Assembly (NCBI GenBank): GCA_034508935.3
Contig: CM067448.1
Location: 51,872,664 to 51,936,663 of the forward strand
Reading direction: 5' to 3'
DNA: 64,000 nt
DNA from: Berghia stephanieae
Lineage: Eukaryota; Mollusca; Gastropoda; Nudibranchia; Aeolidiidae
The notes under the pieces: generated by a model
Database searches by the model: none
The model's input: only the letters and a program-made list of their open reading frames with translations
Told to the model about the DNA's origin: nothing
Made by a program: the position numbers and the translations under genes
Part shown: positions 63,436-64,000 of the stretch, one piece after another
Numbering within the stretch: the first letter of the stretch is position 1
Layout of the letters: the number at the start of each line of letters is the position of its first letter

Positions 63436-63668
63436 CACTGCCGTCCTCTGGAAAAACTTGTATTTAAAAATTTGGCTAAATATGGACTGATTTAAAGGAC
63501 CTCGTCTTGGCAAAAAACTCTCAAACCTGAGACTTCACAAAGTCCCAGGTTTGAGAGTTTTTAATTTAATTGACCAAGATGAGGGTCATTAAAATCGGTC
63601 GATATTTGGAGGACCAGTTTTCTGGCCAAAATTTTAATGTTAAAATACAGGGTTTTCCAGAGTATGGA
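63436..63668. mobile_element. FB270 foldback MITE, complete
   Basis: CCTCTGGAAAAAC and GGTTTTCCAGAGTA ends, with CTCAAACCTGAGACTTC and its complement at the centre. It abuts the preceding MITE. Confidence 0.72.
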
Positions 63669-63724
63669 ATACTCAGCTGATACTGATAGAGGCTGTGGAC
63701 TGGAAAAAGTCGTGTAGGTACAAA

Positions 63725-63795
63725 AAATGAATATAACAGCTTCAAAAAAGAGTAAAATACCAAATATGGAATTTTTGGGGGTCAACTCCCTTCTT
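63725..63795 (-). repeat. Single arm of the hammerhead-like foldback
   Basis: AACAGCTTCAAAAAAGAG, ATACCAAAT and CTCCCTTCTTCAGCC match one arm of 53488-53756. Confidence 0.5.
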
Positions 63796-63935
63796 CAGCC
63801 AATAACCTGACATAGTGGTTTCTTGCAAAGAAAAAAAAAAAAATCCAAAATTTTGCAAGCTAAAAACAGCAAAATTTGCAATTACTTTTCCTAAAAACCC
63901 ATAATTAGTTCATGAAAGAGAAAGGTATTTAATTT

Positions 63936-64000
63936 GTTTTTAAGGGTTTCACTGCGCTTGCAACAAATGTAAGGTCATATCAGCGCTAGTAAAAAGGAAG
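63936..64000 (-). mobile_element. R526 retroposon, cut by the window end
   Basis: Reverse 3' end: TTTTTAAGGGTTTCACTGCG, CATATCAGCGCTAGTAAAAAG; continues past the window. Confidence 0.7.

Overview
The window is animal nuclear DNA. Every host gene has GT-AG introns (one GC-AG), and the intergenic and intronic DNA is packed with tRNA-derived SINEs, CR1-like LINEs, MITEs and microsatellites. Gene content and repeat style suggest a lophotrochozoan, most likely a gastropod mollusc; the species is not identifiable from sequence alone.

Layout: (1) 1-2697, repeat-rich flank. (2) 2698-11192 (+), a complete eight-exon S-adenosylhomocysteine hydrolase gene (AHCY copy A, 440 aa) whose adenine-binding loop is unusual and whose introns are filled with SINEs and MITEs. 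(3) 11193-21220, an intergenic block of nested repeats, including a deleted hAT transposon with a perfect 8-bp target duplication inside a SINE. (4) 21328-30916 (+), a second complete eight-exon AHCY (copy B, 433 aa) with a conventional active site, a TATA/CCAAT promoter and cleaner introns. (5) 31000-38020, retroposons including a nearly full CR1-like LINE. (6) 38054-55618 (-), a complete nine-exon OXA1L gene (mitochondrial inner-membrane insertase, 442 aa). Its introns carry a 44-bp minisatellite with a 16-monomer higher-order repeat and a full-length hAT transposon with an uninterrupted 880-codon transposase. (7) 55986-57721 (+), a two-exon SMIM13-like small membrane protein gene, head-to-head with OXA1L. 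(8) 57722-64000, repeats only.

The two AHCY genes remove S-adenosylhomocysteine, the by-product of methylation. They have identical intron phases and are clearly a tandem duplication. They are about 73% identical in exon 2 but about 93% in exon 6 and 98% in a 93-bp part of exon 8, which suggests gene conversion of the NAD-domain exons while the adenine-pocket exon of copy A diverged. OXA1L and SMIM13 share a 367-bp interval between start codons.

The most interesting repeat findings are a 526-bp retroposon family with three precise insertions (12-13-bp target duplications), a SINE whose 3' end matches the 3' end of the resident CR1-like LINE, head-to-head MITE dimers that make large inverted repeats, and several SINEs interrupted by DNA transposons. 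I saw no LTR, retrovirus-like or Polinton-like element.
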